Assembly: GCA_029204225.1 (NCBI GenBank)
Contig: CM055104.1
Span: 40,957,244 to 41,021,243, forward strand
From: Diphasiastrum complanatum
Lineage: Eukaryota > Streptophyta > Lycopodiopsida > Lycopodiales > Lycopodiaceae
Reading direction: 5' to 3'
Length of the DNA: 64,000 nt
Program-made: the position numbers and the translations under genes
Part shown: piece by piece, positions 23,651 to 34,639 of the stretch
How the letters are laid out: each line of letters opens with the position of its first letter
Numbering within the stretch: position 1 is the stretch's first letter
Notes under the pieces: model-generated
Database searches by the model: none
What the model was told of the DNA's origin: nothing
What the model saw: only the letters and a program-made list of their open reading frames with translations

Positions 23651-25027
23651 GGCTAGTTGCCAAAGGCTTTTCCAATATTCCAGACCTGGATTATTCAGAA
23701 ACCTTCAGTCCAGTTGTCAAACATGCTTCGATCTGCCTACTCATCTCCTTTGAAGCTGCAACAAATCTCGAAGTTCATTAGATGGATGTTCATACCGCTT
23801 TTCTCAATGGAACCATCGAAGAGAAAATCTACATGACGCAGCCAGAGGGATACGAACTCAATGGCAAGTAACAACACCTTGTATGCAGAATTCACAAGGC
23901 GCTCTACGGGCTAAAACAGTCACCTAGAGCTTGGTTCCAGAAGATCAATGTATTTTTGATAGAGAATGGTTTCATTGCAAACTCAGCAAACTTGAATGTT
24001 TACTTCAAATCTGTATCAGAATATTTCATTATCATTACTCTCTATGTAGATGATACACTCTTATTCAGTAATAATCTGAATCTGATGAAGGATACAAAAT
24101 GCATGCTGGCCCAGGAACACAAGATGACTGACGAGCCCACTATTGTCTTGGAATCCAAACTCAACGAGATTGACCAGCAGACTGATCTTCATCAGTCAGC
24201 AATGATATCTCAACAACGTGCTAAAAAAGTATGGAATGACCAACTGCAAACCCAGTCTCTTTCCACTCGACCCTGGACTAAAGCTATCAAAGGAACAGTC
24301 TCCTCAAACTGAGGCAGAAAAGGAGGAGATGAAGCGCTACCCGTTTCAATCCATCATCGGCTCACTGATGTATGCAATGATCTGCACGCGACCAGACCTT
24401 GCATATTTGATCAGTGCACTCAGCCAGTTCCTGTCAAATTCAAGCATAGCTCATTGTAAAGCGCTAACAAAGGTCATGAAGTACATTCAGACAATGACAA
24501 CTCTCAGCATCTACTATGGAGGCAGCCAAACTGCCAATATCCTTGAAGCCTACACAGATGCGGATTGGGCAGGAGATGTCGACACCATAAAATCAACTTC
24601 TGGATTTGTATTTTTATACAACCAAGGCCCAATCTCATGGAACAGCCGGAAGCAGACCTCAGTTGCATTATCATCAACAGACTCTGAATACATAGCTGTC
24701 ACAAATGCAACCAAAGAGGCGATCTGGCTTAGGCAACTGCTTGTAGACCTCAATCTTGCACAACCACTTCCTACAACAATCTATTGTGACAATCAAAGCA
24801 CAATAGTGCTATCTCTCAATCCGAGATTTCACTCTCGAAGCAAACATATAGAAATCAGGTATCACTACCTTAGAGAGAAAGTGCACAGTAAGGAAGTAGT
24901 ATTGATTTTCTGCAGAACAAATTACATCGCAGCAGATTACTTCACAACGGCTCTATCAAAGGAGCAACATCTCAGATTTAACGATATGTTAAATCTAAAA
25001 ATCAAAGTTTTTCAGGATCCACATTAA
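23635..25027 (+). pseudogene. Copia RT and RNase H (protease and integrase deleted)
   Basis: The RT starts abruptly with HYKARLVAKGFSNIPDLDY, fused in frame to the gag knuckle. It continues with MDVHTAFLNGTIEEKIYM, HKALYGLKQSPRAWFQKI and the active site IITLYVDDTLLFSNN. The frame from 24218 gives IIGSLMYAMICTRPDLAYLI, then RNase H with AYTDADWAGD, SSTDSEYIA and IYCDNQS, ending close to the polypurine tract. Breaks include a TAG before MDVHTAF, a TAA after ELNGK and a frameshift near 24220. No intact product is expected. Confidence 0.88.
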
Positions 25028-25034
25028 GGGGGAG
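25023..25034 (+). other. Polypurine tract
   Basis: ATTAAGGGGGAG directly before TGTTAG, the start of the 3' LTR. Confidence 0.8.
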
Positions 25035-25170
25035 TGTTAGATTTCTTATGCTCAGTCTTAATTAAATCGTTCAAGTAATGAGCATCCTGAAAAATCGAAG
25101 GCCGACAACATATTTTTTAGGCCTTCACATTTTTAAAACCCTTTGAGATTTTCTATGTCCTAGAAATCAT
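25035..25170 (+). repeat. Truncated copia 3' LTR
   Basis: Aligns with 22275-22410 up to TAGAAATCAT, then stops abruptly where a second copia RT begins. About 737 bp of the LTR are missing. Confidence 0.85.
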
Positions 25171-26460
25171 GATGAAATAATCAATAGACAAGGCCTGACT
25201 TGTTGCAAATGGATTTTTACAAATTCCAAATATCAACTACTTAGAAACCTTCAGCCAAGTGGTAAAGCATACTTCAATTTGACTCCTACTAACTATCATT
25301 TGCAGCTATAGCTAACCTTGAAATCCATCAAATGGATGTTCCAACATCATTCCTGAATGGAACCATTGAAGAAGACATTGGGACACAACTTGAAGGATAT
25401 GAGATGAAAGGTCATGAACATATTGTACACAAATTACACAAGGCTCTCTATACAAAAACAGACTCCAAGAGTCTGGTTCCAGAAGATCAACCAATTATTC
25501 GGTCAAAAGGGTTTCATTTCTAGTTCAATAGATTCAAATGTTTACTTCAAATCTATTTCTACTTCCTTTATTATCATCACCTTATATGTAGATGATACGA
25601 TGTTGTTTAGTAACAATTTGAAATATCTGAAGGAGGTCAAGGATATGCTATCACATAAATACGAGATGATAGATTTGGATCCAATCCACTATTATTTTGA
25701 GATTCAAATCCACAAGGTTCGACCCAGGAAGCTGATTTGCATCAATCAACAAATATACTTGAAGAATGTGTTGGGTAAGTATGGCATGTTAGATTGTAAA
25801 CTGAGCTACTTTCCTTTAAATCCGAGATTATAATTATTAGAAGAGCAATGTCCACAAACTGAAGTAGAAAATGAGGCTATGAAGTATTATCCCTTTCATT
25901 CTATTGTAGGCTCACCAGTGTATGTTATGCTCTACACTCGTCATGACTTAGCATACACCATTAGCACATTGAACCATTTTTTATCTAATCCTGGAGTGAC
26001 ACACCGGAAAGCTCTCTTTGAAGGTCTTGAAATATATTCAAGCTACTAAAGATTATATCTATTATGGAAATAGCAAATCTACAGATACTTTGACAGGTTA
26101 CATGGATGTTGATTGGGTAGGGGATATTAACACTAGAAGATCAACCTTAGGGTTTGTGTTTTTATTCAGTGAAAGTCCAATATTTTGAAATAGCCAAAAA
26201 CAGATCTCAGTGGCATTATTATCAATTGAATAAGAATATTTTGTTGTCACAAATGCTACAAATGAGACAATATGACTCAGAAATCTGTTTGCAAACATCA
26301 ACCTTGCTCAACAAAATCCTACTATTCTTTATTGTGATAATCAAAGCACAATTGCAATGATCTCTGAATCTGAAATTCCATTCTCAAAATAAACATATCA
26401 AAATCAATATCACTATATTAGAGATAACGTGCAAAGCAATGAATATCAACTTTCTGAAGA
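25171..26460 (+). pseudogene. Second copia RT-RNase H copy of the same family
   Basis: It begins inside RT (RPDLLQMDF in one frame, then KPSAKW and shifted frames). It goes on with MDVPTSFLNGTIEED, IITLYVDDTMLFSNN, a frameshifted connection region and RNase H with GYMDVDWVGDINTRRST and ILYCDNQST. It is closely related to 23635-25027 but carries more stops and frameshifts. There is no gag, protease, integrase or LTR of its own. It ends near 26460 against an unrelated minus-strand element. Confidence 0.85.
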
Positions 26461-26461
26461 T

Positions 26462-27435
26462 CTAATGCGCTAGTGATGTCCTCCTAGCCTGAATCTTCCT
26501 TTGTATTCTTTGTTGCCTTGTGTCTGGCAACTGGGCCTTGGAGGTATCATCCTCTTGAGCTTCCAAGGATGCGACTGCTTGTGGGTCTAGTTGTGGGCCT
26601 TTTTGCTTCTGTACCAGTGGAAGAATACTGGTGTTGACTCTTTTGGGTTGGAGTCCCGATGGCAAAGTAGCCCGTGAGCGAGCAGTCTTGGACTGTTTGG
26701 CCCCGATTGGTATGTCCCATGTCTTATCCGCAATCTGTAGGTGTTGTTGAAGCTTTGGCTCGTTTTGTACTTGTTGGAGAGTGATATCTGTCATGAAATA
26801 TCCCAGTATGGTTAGTGGCTGCTTGTTTTTAAGGCACTCATGAAGGCAGTTTGAAGCGAACTATGCCCAATCATAGAGGTTCTGGGCATGCAGTCGTGAA
26901 TCTACCATCATGTGGTATAGGGACGTGGGTACCCTCAGCACTTCTGTCCTTGGTCGTTGTGTGCATCTGGTGAGATATGCACATGCCACTTGCAGCTACA
27001 GCTACCGATCATTGATCGTCTCAACTTTGTACCCATCTTTATTTTTCCATTTTTCCACTGAGGGATCGATGTACTTGAAATATGCTATCTGCTCTATCTT
27101 TTGGAGTGTTCTTGTGACAGCATTTGGTCCTCGAGGGATTCCAAAAGGCTACAAATCAGCTGTCACAAAAGATACGTTATAAACATAGTTCCTGATAGGG
27201 AGAACTATGAGTTGGCATGACCTTGCCATTGTATTATAGTTGGCATATGCCATATGTACCAGGTAGGGCTTTGATATCTCGTCAAGACAGGATCTGGAAC
27301 TCAATGGCCTTGAAGAAAGACTCTGTCTGCTGGTACCAGGTCTGCATCTCTGTAAGATCTAACTTGCATAGTTGGATGTCGAGCTTATTTGCCTCAGGGT
27401 CTTCAGAACTGGAACTGGGGTTGGATGACATGTAA
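26462..27435 (-). other. Unrecognised hydrophilic ORF segments
   Basis: The minus strand has an open segment of 110 codons (26462-26794), Gln/Lys/Arg-rich, with no recognised domain. Upstream, near 27430-27290, is a second readable stretch, SSEDPEANKLDIQLCKLDL. The two are linked by broken frames. Both lie downstream (minus sense) of the protease at 27961-28464, where RT would be expected. They may belong to the same gypsy-like element or to another insertion. Confidence 0.3.
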
Positions 27436-27454
27436 AAAAAATGAACAAAATAGG

Positions 27455-27720
27455 GGTCTGGAAATACTATGTTGGTTGAGATTTCAGACAGGGTTAAGGG
27501 TGCATCGGTTGAGATTTTATGAATGGCGTTGGTTGAGATCTGATGGGTGGCATCGATTGAGATTTTAAAGATGGCATCAATTGAGATGGGATGGACTGCG
27601 TCAGTTGAGATTTAAAGGATGGCGTCGGTTGAGATGGGATGGACTGGCTCCGGTTGAGATGTGAGATATGGTGTCGGTCGAGATGGATGGACTGGCTCTG
27701 GTCGAGATGGAAGGTGAAAA
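27455..27720. repeat. Degenerate minisatellite, GGTTGAGAT core
   Basis: About nine imperfect units of roughly 25-35 bp built on GGTTGAGAT or GGTCGAGAT, followed by variants of GGGATGGACTGGC or GATGGCGTC. It yields Ser/Thr/Pro-repeat ORFs on the minus strand that are not considered genes. Confidence 0.7.
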
Positions 27721-27960
27721 TGGCTGTGTAGAAGGGATTGGAAGATGTGTGTGGAGCAATGTATGGTGTGGTAAGAAAATAGTGCGTGACCCCAATGGAT
27801 TATGTCCGAGGATCTTGTATAGTGGTCGTTGGGTTGGATTGGGACACTATCTGATTCGTCATATGTTGTTGATGACCAATCATCATAAACTTTAGTAGGC
27901 TTGACATGGCCAGTTGAGTCAACAGTGACTCGTTTATCGTGATTGCCAAAGGTGATTTTG

Positions 27961-28464
27961 CTATGCTTCCAATCTTAGACAACGCCTGCCATCTGGAGCC
28001 AGGGTGTACCAAGAGGAGTTTATAAGATCTTTTGGTAAATATAAGATGACACAATCTATCACAAATTTGACACCTGCTATTCGAACTTTAATATTTGATA
28101 AATGACCAGCAGGGTCTATAACTCGTTGATCAGCCATGCGAAGTTTATATCGTGGTTGATCGAGGGTATGGAGGTCCCATGACTTTGCCAATGAAAAAGA
28201 CGTTATATTTACGTCTGATCCGCTATCAAGGATAGCAGATATTGCGGGATATTCTTTATAGGACAAAGGCAAGGTGATGCTAGTCCCCTTAACAACACCT
28301 ATATTTAGCAGATTCATAAGAATTTGGGAAATTTCAAGAATCTCTTCTATTTTTCGCTGTTCATCAAGAATAGTAGGCAACTGAAAACTACGATGGATAT
28401 AACGTTGAAGCCCAGTGAAGGATTTTATTGCACTATGGAATGGCATGGTGAGTTGAGCTTGCAA
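27961..28464 (-). pseudogene. Retroelement aspartic protease
   Basis: 168 codons. The active-site segment reads AILDSGSDVNITSFSLAKSW, a standard DSG retropepsin motif, followed by KLRMADQRVIDPAGHLSNIK and VKFVIDCVILY. The flap and closing LLGxPW region is reached only after a frameshift near 28020-28000. It belongs with the gag at 29142-30275. It differs from the chromovirus protease at 5267 and so represents a separate lineage. Confidence 0.7.
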
Positions 28465-28709
28465 GAGGTCAGAAAATACTTCAAGTCCCTGTAGGGATTG
28501 CTCCTTTTCGGGTATTTGACCTGATAACAGACTTTTCGTATGTTCTTCCTCTCACAAAAAGTCATCTCGAAATTCATTGTATTGCCTTTGTTCCACTTTT
28601 GGGTCTGGGTAGTCTTTTGGTAATGTGGAGGCTGTCAAGTGGCTTCCATGTGGGTCAGCTGATTTAGCATTGGTGTGTTGTTGTTCTTGTTGTTGGCATT
28701 GTGCTCTAG

Positions 28710-28892
28710 TTAGAACTCTAACCGGTTCGGATGATATATGACGTGCTGGAATAATCCTGTTAGGTTGTTTAGGACAATCCTTGAAACTGTGTTTGCGAAC
28801 ACATCCTGGACATTCCGCATGGTATTGGTTTTAACTTTACAATCAACCATGAAGTGTCCTGTTTCACCACAAATAAAGCAGCGGTTGCTCAT
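28710..28892 (-). pseudogene. Zinc knuckle of the gypsy-like gag
   Basis: The minus strand encodes CFICGETGHFMVDC, a CCHC knuckle. It is the third zinc motif of this element, after two at 29142-29963, and is separated from them by broken frames. Confidence 0.65.
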
Positions 28893-29141
28893 TGGTCCTA
28901 TGGCGATAGTGTAACCATCTTGGATGGCTAGCTGTGTTGGATTTTCTGGTGGTGTGGAATACTCATCTCATTTGCACGAGCATAAGTTGTCAGTTGATAT
29001 TGTTGAGAACTAGGTGATGGAAGTGTTGTATCGTGATGATATGAGTGATGTAGGAGGTTTCTACCAGATGTGCTTGTGCAGACTCTCAAGGGTGCCTATG
29101 TTTTTGTGCTCCTAGATTAGGTTGTCCTCTTGGAGGTGGTC

Positions 29142-30275
29142 CTAAGAGCGCCAGTTGTGGTTGAGGTTCATGTCTAGATTTTGTCTGGGCAACTCTTGTA
29201 TATGGACTTGGTTGTTTCGTGGTTGGTAGTGTGTGTGTTGGTTCTGTGAAACAAACGGCTGTCGAGGAGGTTGATAATGCCCCCCTGACTGATTGTGAGG
29301 CTGGTTCCTCGGGTTATAATAGCAATAAAATGATGTATGTCCCATAAAGTCACAGATGTCACATTTGATCAATGAAGTATCTGGGACTGGCTGGTATGAA
29401 GGGCACTCATTGTCAGTGTGGTCACCTCGACAATGAGGGCACCATGTGTTCTCTCGTCTATGGTGGATTTGGCCAGTGGGTAACTGACCTGGCATCGAAC
29501 TCTGAATAAACTTAAGAGTGTTTTGAAACTCTTTTGTGAGTTTTTCCATCCGTAGTTGGTGTTGCTGGTTAAGCAACTCCATTTGTGTTTTCCACAACTG
29601 TTCTCGTGTTTCCTCGTTTGGTCGAGCTTCTTGGACAACACGATGTGCTATCCGTTCACATGGCTCATCGACATCTGAGCCCTCATCTTCTTCCCGAATG
29701 GAATCAGACATGGCTTGTTCCAATAATGTGTATTCATCATTGGAGCGAAGCTCACGTCGTATCCATCGTGGGAGTCCAACAAGGAACCAAATTATGAGCA
29801 TGAACTCAGTGGGTTGCTCTTGTACCTGACTTTTTAGTCTTTTAAATCGTTCAATGTAGTCACGTACTTTCTCGTCTTTTTTCATTTTGATGCTACTTAG
29901 CTTGACAAAAGGACTTTCGATCAAGCGAAATGGCTTGAAGCGTTTGATAAATGCCTCTTTCAACAGTGTCCAATCTCATTTATCTTCACGATCAAGGTTA
30001 AAAAACCATTCTCGTGCTCGATCGATCATGGTCATTGAGAAGAGCTGTACCATGGTGTCTGGTGATGTCTCGCCATAGACATCACATGCATTCTCAAAGA
30101 CTTGAAAAAATCTTTGAGGATCAGTGTTACCGTCGTACTTAGGTAAATCTAGCTTTGGAGTACGTTTTTCAGTACGCAGAACATTATTTGCAAAAGCTTT
30201 GTTTAAGTGAGCTCGTGCATGTGAAGATTCTACAACATGAAAATGTGGTTGATCATATGGATCTTCAAAACGCAT
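29142..30275 (-). pseudogene. Gypsy-like gag (non-chromovirus type)
   Basis: Two open pieces on the minus strand. 30275-29976 encodes LDLPKYDGNTDPQRFFQVFE and MTMIDRAREWFFNLDRED. 29963-29142 encodes LLKEAFIKRFKPFRLIESPF, a long gag domain, a Gln/Glu-rich helix and two zinc motifs, WCPHCRGDHTDNEC and KCDICDFMGHTSFYC. One in-frame stop lies between the pieces, near 29964-29975. The gag motif DRAxxWF and double knuckles are typical of Athila/Tat-like Ty3 elements, but without RT the lineage is a guess. The element is truncated at about 30275 against copia integrase on the other strand. Confidence 0.75.
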
Positions 30276-32423
30276 GGGATTCTGGAGTTAGTGCATTCTG
30301 ACATTTGTGGGCCTTTCAATGTAATCTCAGTAGGAGGCTCCAAATATTATATAACCTTCCTTGATGATTATAGCAAATTCGCCAGAGTGTATTTTATTCA
30401 GAATAAATCTGAAGCACTTGATAAATTCATAGAATATGTGAATTGGACAGAGAGATGCACATGAAACAAGGTCAAGCAGATCAGGACAGATTGAGGTTGC
30501 AAATGCATCTCGAATCGCTTCATTGACTTCTGCAATGATCGTGGCATCATTCATAGAAGGACCACAGCCTATACACCGCAACACAATGGTGTTGTAGAAA
30601 GAAAGAATAGGAACCTGATGGAAGCTACCAGACGCATGATGGCCTACTCGAAGGCTCCAAGGGTACTGTGGGCTGAAGCAGCAGCTACAGTCGCATACAT
30701 CCAAAACATGACATGGAAGTCTGGTGTCCCTCACACGACACCACACGAGTTATGGTGGGGTAGAAAACCCGACATGTCTCACGTCAAAATCTTTGGATGT
30801 GCAGCTTATGCACATATTGCTGATAAGCTTTGAAAGAAGCTTGATTAGAAAGCCGAGCAGGGATTTCTAGTAGGTTATGACAACAACTCGTCATACTACA
30901 GAGTCTAGATGCCAGACACAAACACTGTGAAAATAGTGAGAGATGTCAGATTTAATGAGAGCAGGACAATGGCCAATGACGATCCTGTCAGCTTTGAAGT
31001 TCTGGGGAGACAATACTATGACCTGCCGCCAGTGATAGAGGGAGCAGAGGACGAACACGAAAACGAAGATTTTTGAGTCGTATCCTGTTCGAGTAATGAA
31101 TCTGAAGACGAAAGATTCGAGAGACAGCCTACTGCTACGATACTTGTAAACCAGGATGGTTTTGGACCTAGCAGAGTAGACAAAGACAAAGGCATTGCTA
31201 TCCCAGGAGGATCTCCCAGAAGGTCGACAAGACCACAAAGAGCACCAACAAGATATGTGCCACACAGTTCTGCTTCTACATCAGAGGAGTCCTGCGGATT
31301 CAGTGGTAAACCACAGACTTTCAAGGAAGCGATTGAAAGTCCAGAGAAGGACAAATGGATCCAAGCCATGAACAAAGAAATGGAGTCCATGAGGAAGAAC
31401 CAAGTATGGACGTTGCAACCATTACTACATAAGCACAAGACTGTCAAATGCAAATGGGTTTTCAAGCTCAAATACGGACCAGATGGGAATGTGACGAAAT
31501 ACAAGGCAAGTCTGGTAGCGAAGGGATTTTCTTAGAGATATGGTATTGACTACTCTGAAATCTTCTCTCTTGTCATCAGACATTCATCCCTGCGATTGTT
31601 ATTTGCATATGCAGCAGCTTATGACCTCAGGATCCACATTGTGGACGAGAAGATAGCCTTCTTGCATGGCGAACTGGATGAAGAGGTCTATATGGATCAA
31701 CCCCCAGGATATGTCTTGAATTCACTTCCTGACTATGCATGCAGAATGCATAGACGTATCTACAGTCTGAAACAATCAGCTCGACAATGGTACTAGAAGA
31801 AGGATCAAGCCCTGAAATCATTAGGGTTCAAGCCACTGTTGGTTGATTCCAATGTGTTTGTCAGAGTCACAGATGGAAAGATAATCATTGTGGTTGTATA
31901 TGTGGACGACACTCTGATACTTTGCAAGAGTGAGCAATTGATTGCTGAAGTGAAAGGAGACATCTTGAAACATTTTGAGATCGTGGATCTGGGAGAAGCC
32001 AGGTATTACCTTGGCTTGCAGATTGAAAGGGACTACGAGGGAGGTAAGTTATATTTTCACCAGTCCAGATACACCCAGAAGATCCTAGAGGATTTTGGAA
32101 TGCTGAACTACAAAGGAGCAAATACTCCAATGCTCGTAGGGATGGTGCTAACAAGCGATGATTGTCCGAAGACTGAGGAAGAGAGAGAACAGATGCAGCT
32201 CACACCTTACAAGAAGCTGATAGGTGGCTTGTGTTATTGTCATGATGTAGGTTTCAAGATGCTTTCCTACAGTGATGCTAGTTGGGCATCCCTTAAGGAT
32301 GACTGTAAAAGCATCTCAGGAGGATGCACCATCACATCAGGAGCGACAATTCTTTGGGTCAGCAAGAAGCAGACCATTGTGGCCCAGTCATCCTGCGAAG
32401 CAAAGTACGTTGCAGAAAGTTAG
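30276..32423 (+). pseudogene. Copia integrase-RT-RNase H remnant
   Basis: It starts mid-integrase: LVHSDICGPFNVISVGGSKY, then ITFLDDYSKFARVYF and AYTPQHNGVVERKNRNLMEA, and continues through the linker with RRSTRPQRAPTRYVP. RT follows with KWVFKLKYGPDGNVTKYKA, EEVYMDQPPGYV and the active site VVVYVDDTLIL. After YKKLIGGLCY there is a jump to LSYSDASWASLKDDC, so the connection region between RT and RNase H has been deleted. In-frame TAG or TGA codons break it near 30830, 30850, 30910, 31535 and 31795. No gag, protease or LTR is attached. Confidence 0.87.
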
Positions 32424-33059
32424 ACAAATAATTAGTGCTTTGTTTCCTCAATTAGGACTTTTTCCCTTGAGATTTCATTTTGTTTAAATTGTCGAATGTT
32501 TTTAAATATTAATTCCAAGGTTAAAATCATACTACATAAAGTTAGTGCATTTTTACAATTAAATCTACAGAATATTTTATGCATTATGATCTTCTACCTA
32601 AAGCATGAAAAATATTGTTTTGCAACAAAACAATTACATTTTAATTACAAATTGTTCAACATTATTAGTTAATATCCATGTTCTTGTGAAAATTGTAAAA
32701 GTCATCTATCTTGAGGCTTGGGGGTCCTCTATCAAAACCATTCATTGTACATTTGTAAATAAGTGATTAGGCCAAATTTAAAAGGGGATTAGCTCGTGAT
32801 AGTGTAGCTACTTACACTTGGCTTGATGGTAGTGGTCTAGCGACATAGCGCCTCTTGATTTCATTTGTCAATTTGGACCAGTCGTATTGTAAGATGCACC
32901 AAAATGGTCCAATCAATGTAAGAGGTGGCATGTAAGTGGTCCAATCATAGTAAGAGGTGATTTTAGAGAGGTCCAATCATTGAGCTTCATTGTCACTCTT
33001 CATGGATCTTGAGCTACTATGAGTGAGAGTGAGATAGATTCCACACTTAGTTTTTTGAT
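32424..33059. other. No recognised feature
   Basis: AT-rich sequence without ORFs of interest. It may include the beginning of the LTR-like sequence that ends at 33373. Confidence 0.3.
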
Positions 33060-33373
33060 GAGAAATTTGAAGTTTGCAAGCTCCAACACTTAGTTTATTT
33101 TCTAGATTCTCTCTCTACTCAAGAGCTTGATGTAGCATTCTCTCTCTACCCGAGCGCAAGCCAATTTTATACATAGTTTTTTTCATCCAAATTTGCCTCT
33201 TAGTATGTGTGATGAATGGTAAGTGATAGATGCATGTGTTGTGAGTGCTCTTGCCTTGGATTTTTTGAGCTATAATGCTTGTAGCTTGTGAAAGGTAGAC
33301 CTATGTGCAATCACACACATCTTAGGAGATCATTCACATTGTTTGAGATGTCCTCACACGTGTGAAAAGTACA
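33060..33373 (+). repeat. LTR-like sequence, left arm of an inverted pair
   Basis: It ends GTGAAAAGTACA just before TGGTATCGGATC (33376-33387), a weak tRNA-Met primer site. A diverged reverse-complement copy lies at 34212-34560. Shared blocks include GCTCTTGCCTT, CTATGTGCAATCACAC and CCTCACACGTG. Confidence 0.55.
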
Positions 33374-33375
33374 TA

Positions 33376-33387
33376 TGGTATCGGATC
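33376..33387 (+). other. Possible primer binding site
   Basis: TGGTATCGGATC matches 10 of 12 bases of TGGTATCAGAGC and lies two bases beyond the LTR-like end. Confidence 0.4.
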
Positions 33388-34211
33388 TAGCCTAATATTG
33401 GATTGTATCTATCAAGTGTGATGAGATTTTTGGCTTGAAATCTAGTTTTGAAGAGTCTAGTTGAATCTCAATAGCTATCAAAGGGCTTTTTGGATCTAAA
33501 TGGATCTAAAACACATCGATTAGATCCGTGTTGGGTATTGTATGGACTGAACTACTCAAAAAATGTGTGGGATCATCAAACTTTGTTTGGTTGATGTATC
33601 TCCAAGGCAGATCCAAATCTAGAGTGGGATAGTTTGGTAGAAATATAGTGAAGTCTAATTTGTGTTGCATTTTGTTTCAACTCAATTGGATGTGTCTTGT
33701 GGAAGTTATATCCATTTGAAGTGAGGTGGGTAGGGCACCCAACCTGGTTGTACACATCAAGTTTGACTTATATCTAGCTTGTTTGATAAAAAAAAACTAA
33801 TGTTTTTGCTTGCCAATCTTGTCTAGGTGTGATTTTGAAGCCATAGCCACATAGTTTTATGCAAATCAAGTATATTTGAGTCTATTGTGGTGTCTTCGAG
33901 CTCCTTATATCTACTTGAAAGAAGTTGTCTCAAACTTTTATTTTGCTTCATCATTGGAAAGAAGCTAGATCTAGATTGAGAGAGATTGTCAGATCTCACA
34001 TATTTGTTATAAGATCTCACTTTGGTTTTGGTTGGATAACATTATCAAATCCTTTTTTGAGAAAGAAGCAACATTTTTACTTGTTTTTGGATCCATAAAC
34101 AAGTCAATTTCTAAAGTGATTATGGCTTCCATGGTCTTTTCTCTTGGAGCAAGGAGAGAGATTGAACACCTCCAACTATTATATTTGGGAGGTAAGGATG
34201 GAGTCGATTTT
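33388..34211. other. Spacer between inverted LTR-like arms
   Basis: About 820 bp without recognised coding sequence. The two arms present their U5-like ends to this spacer from both sides. Confidence 0.4.
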
Positions 34212-34560
34212 TGTGTACTTTTTCACGTGTGAGGACTCTCAATTCAATGTGGTTGATCTTCTAAGGTGGGTGTGATTGCACATAGATCTACACAAGATTG
34301 ATTCACACAATCTAGATTGGAAATTCTAAGGCAAGAGCACACAAAACATGCATCAATCATTCAACATCATGTATCATTCACTATGAGAGACCACTTTGAA
34401 GAAAAAACTAAGTATGTAATTAGATTGCTCTTTGGTAGAGAGAGAATGTACATGAGGCACTCAAGTAGAGAGAGAAGATAAAGACAAAACTATTTGTAGA
34501 AGCTCTCAATCTTTTCAAAAAACTTGGTGCAAATGAGCTCTCTTTCACTCTCTAATAGCT
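34212..34560 (-). repeat. LTR-like sequence, right arm of an inverted pair
   Basis: Reverse-complement relative of 33060-33373. On the minus strand it reads through GCTCTTGCCTT, CTATGTGCAATCACAC and CCTCACACGTG to AAAGTACA, after which similarity stops and no primer site follows. Confidence 0.55.
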
Positions 34561-34639
34561 ACCAAAAGCTAAAACTTTCTTAGATTTGATTTTCAGCAAT
34601 GCAGCTATAACAGACAGGGAGGTTGGTGTTCTTGTCTAG

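Larger units (their letters stand above)
22275..25170 (+). mobile_element. Ty1/copia element with internal deletion and truncated 3' LTR
   Basis: 5' LTR 22275-23147, primer site 23148-23160, gag start 23291, gag-RT fusion near 23640, RNase H to about 25027, polypurine tract AAGGGGGAG and a 3' LTR cut after 136 bp. Protease and integrase are absent. The two LTR starts match with several substitutions, so this copy is older than the gypsy at 1688-7893. Confidence 0.88.

Noticed and set aside
27601-27795. Ser/Thr-repeat ORF resembling a structural protein
   Set aside because: It is produced by the GGTTGAGAT minisatellite and has no supported start or neighbouring exons.
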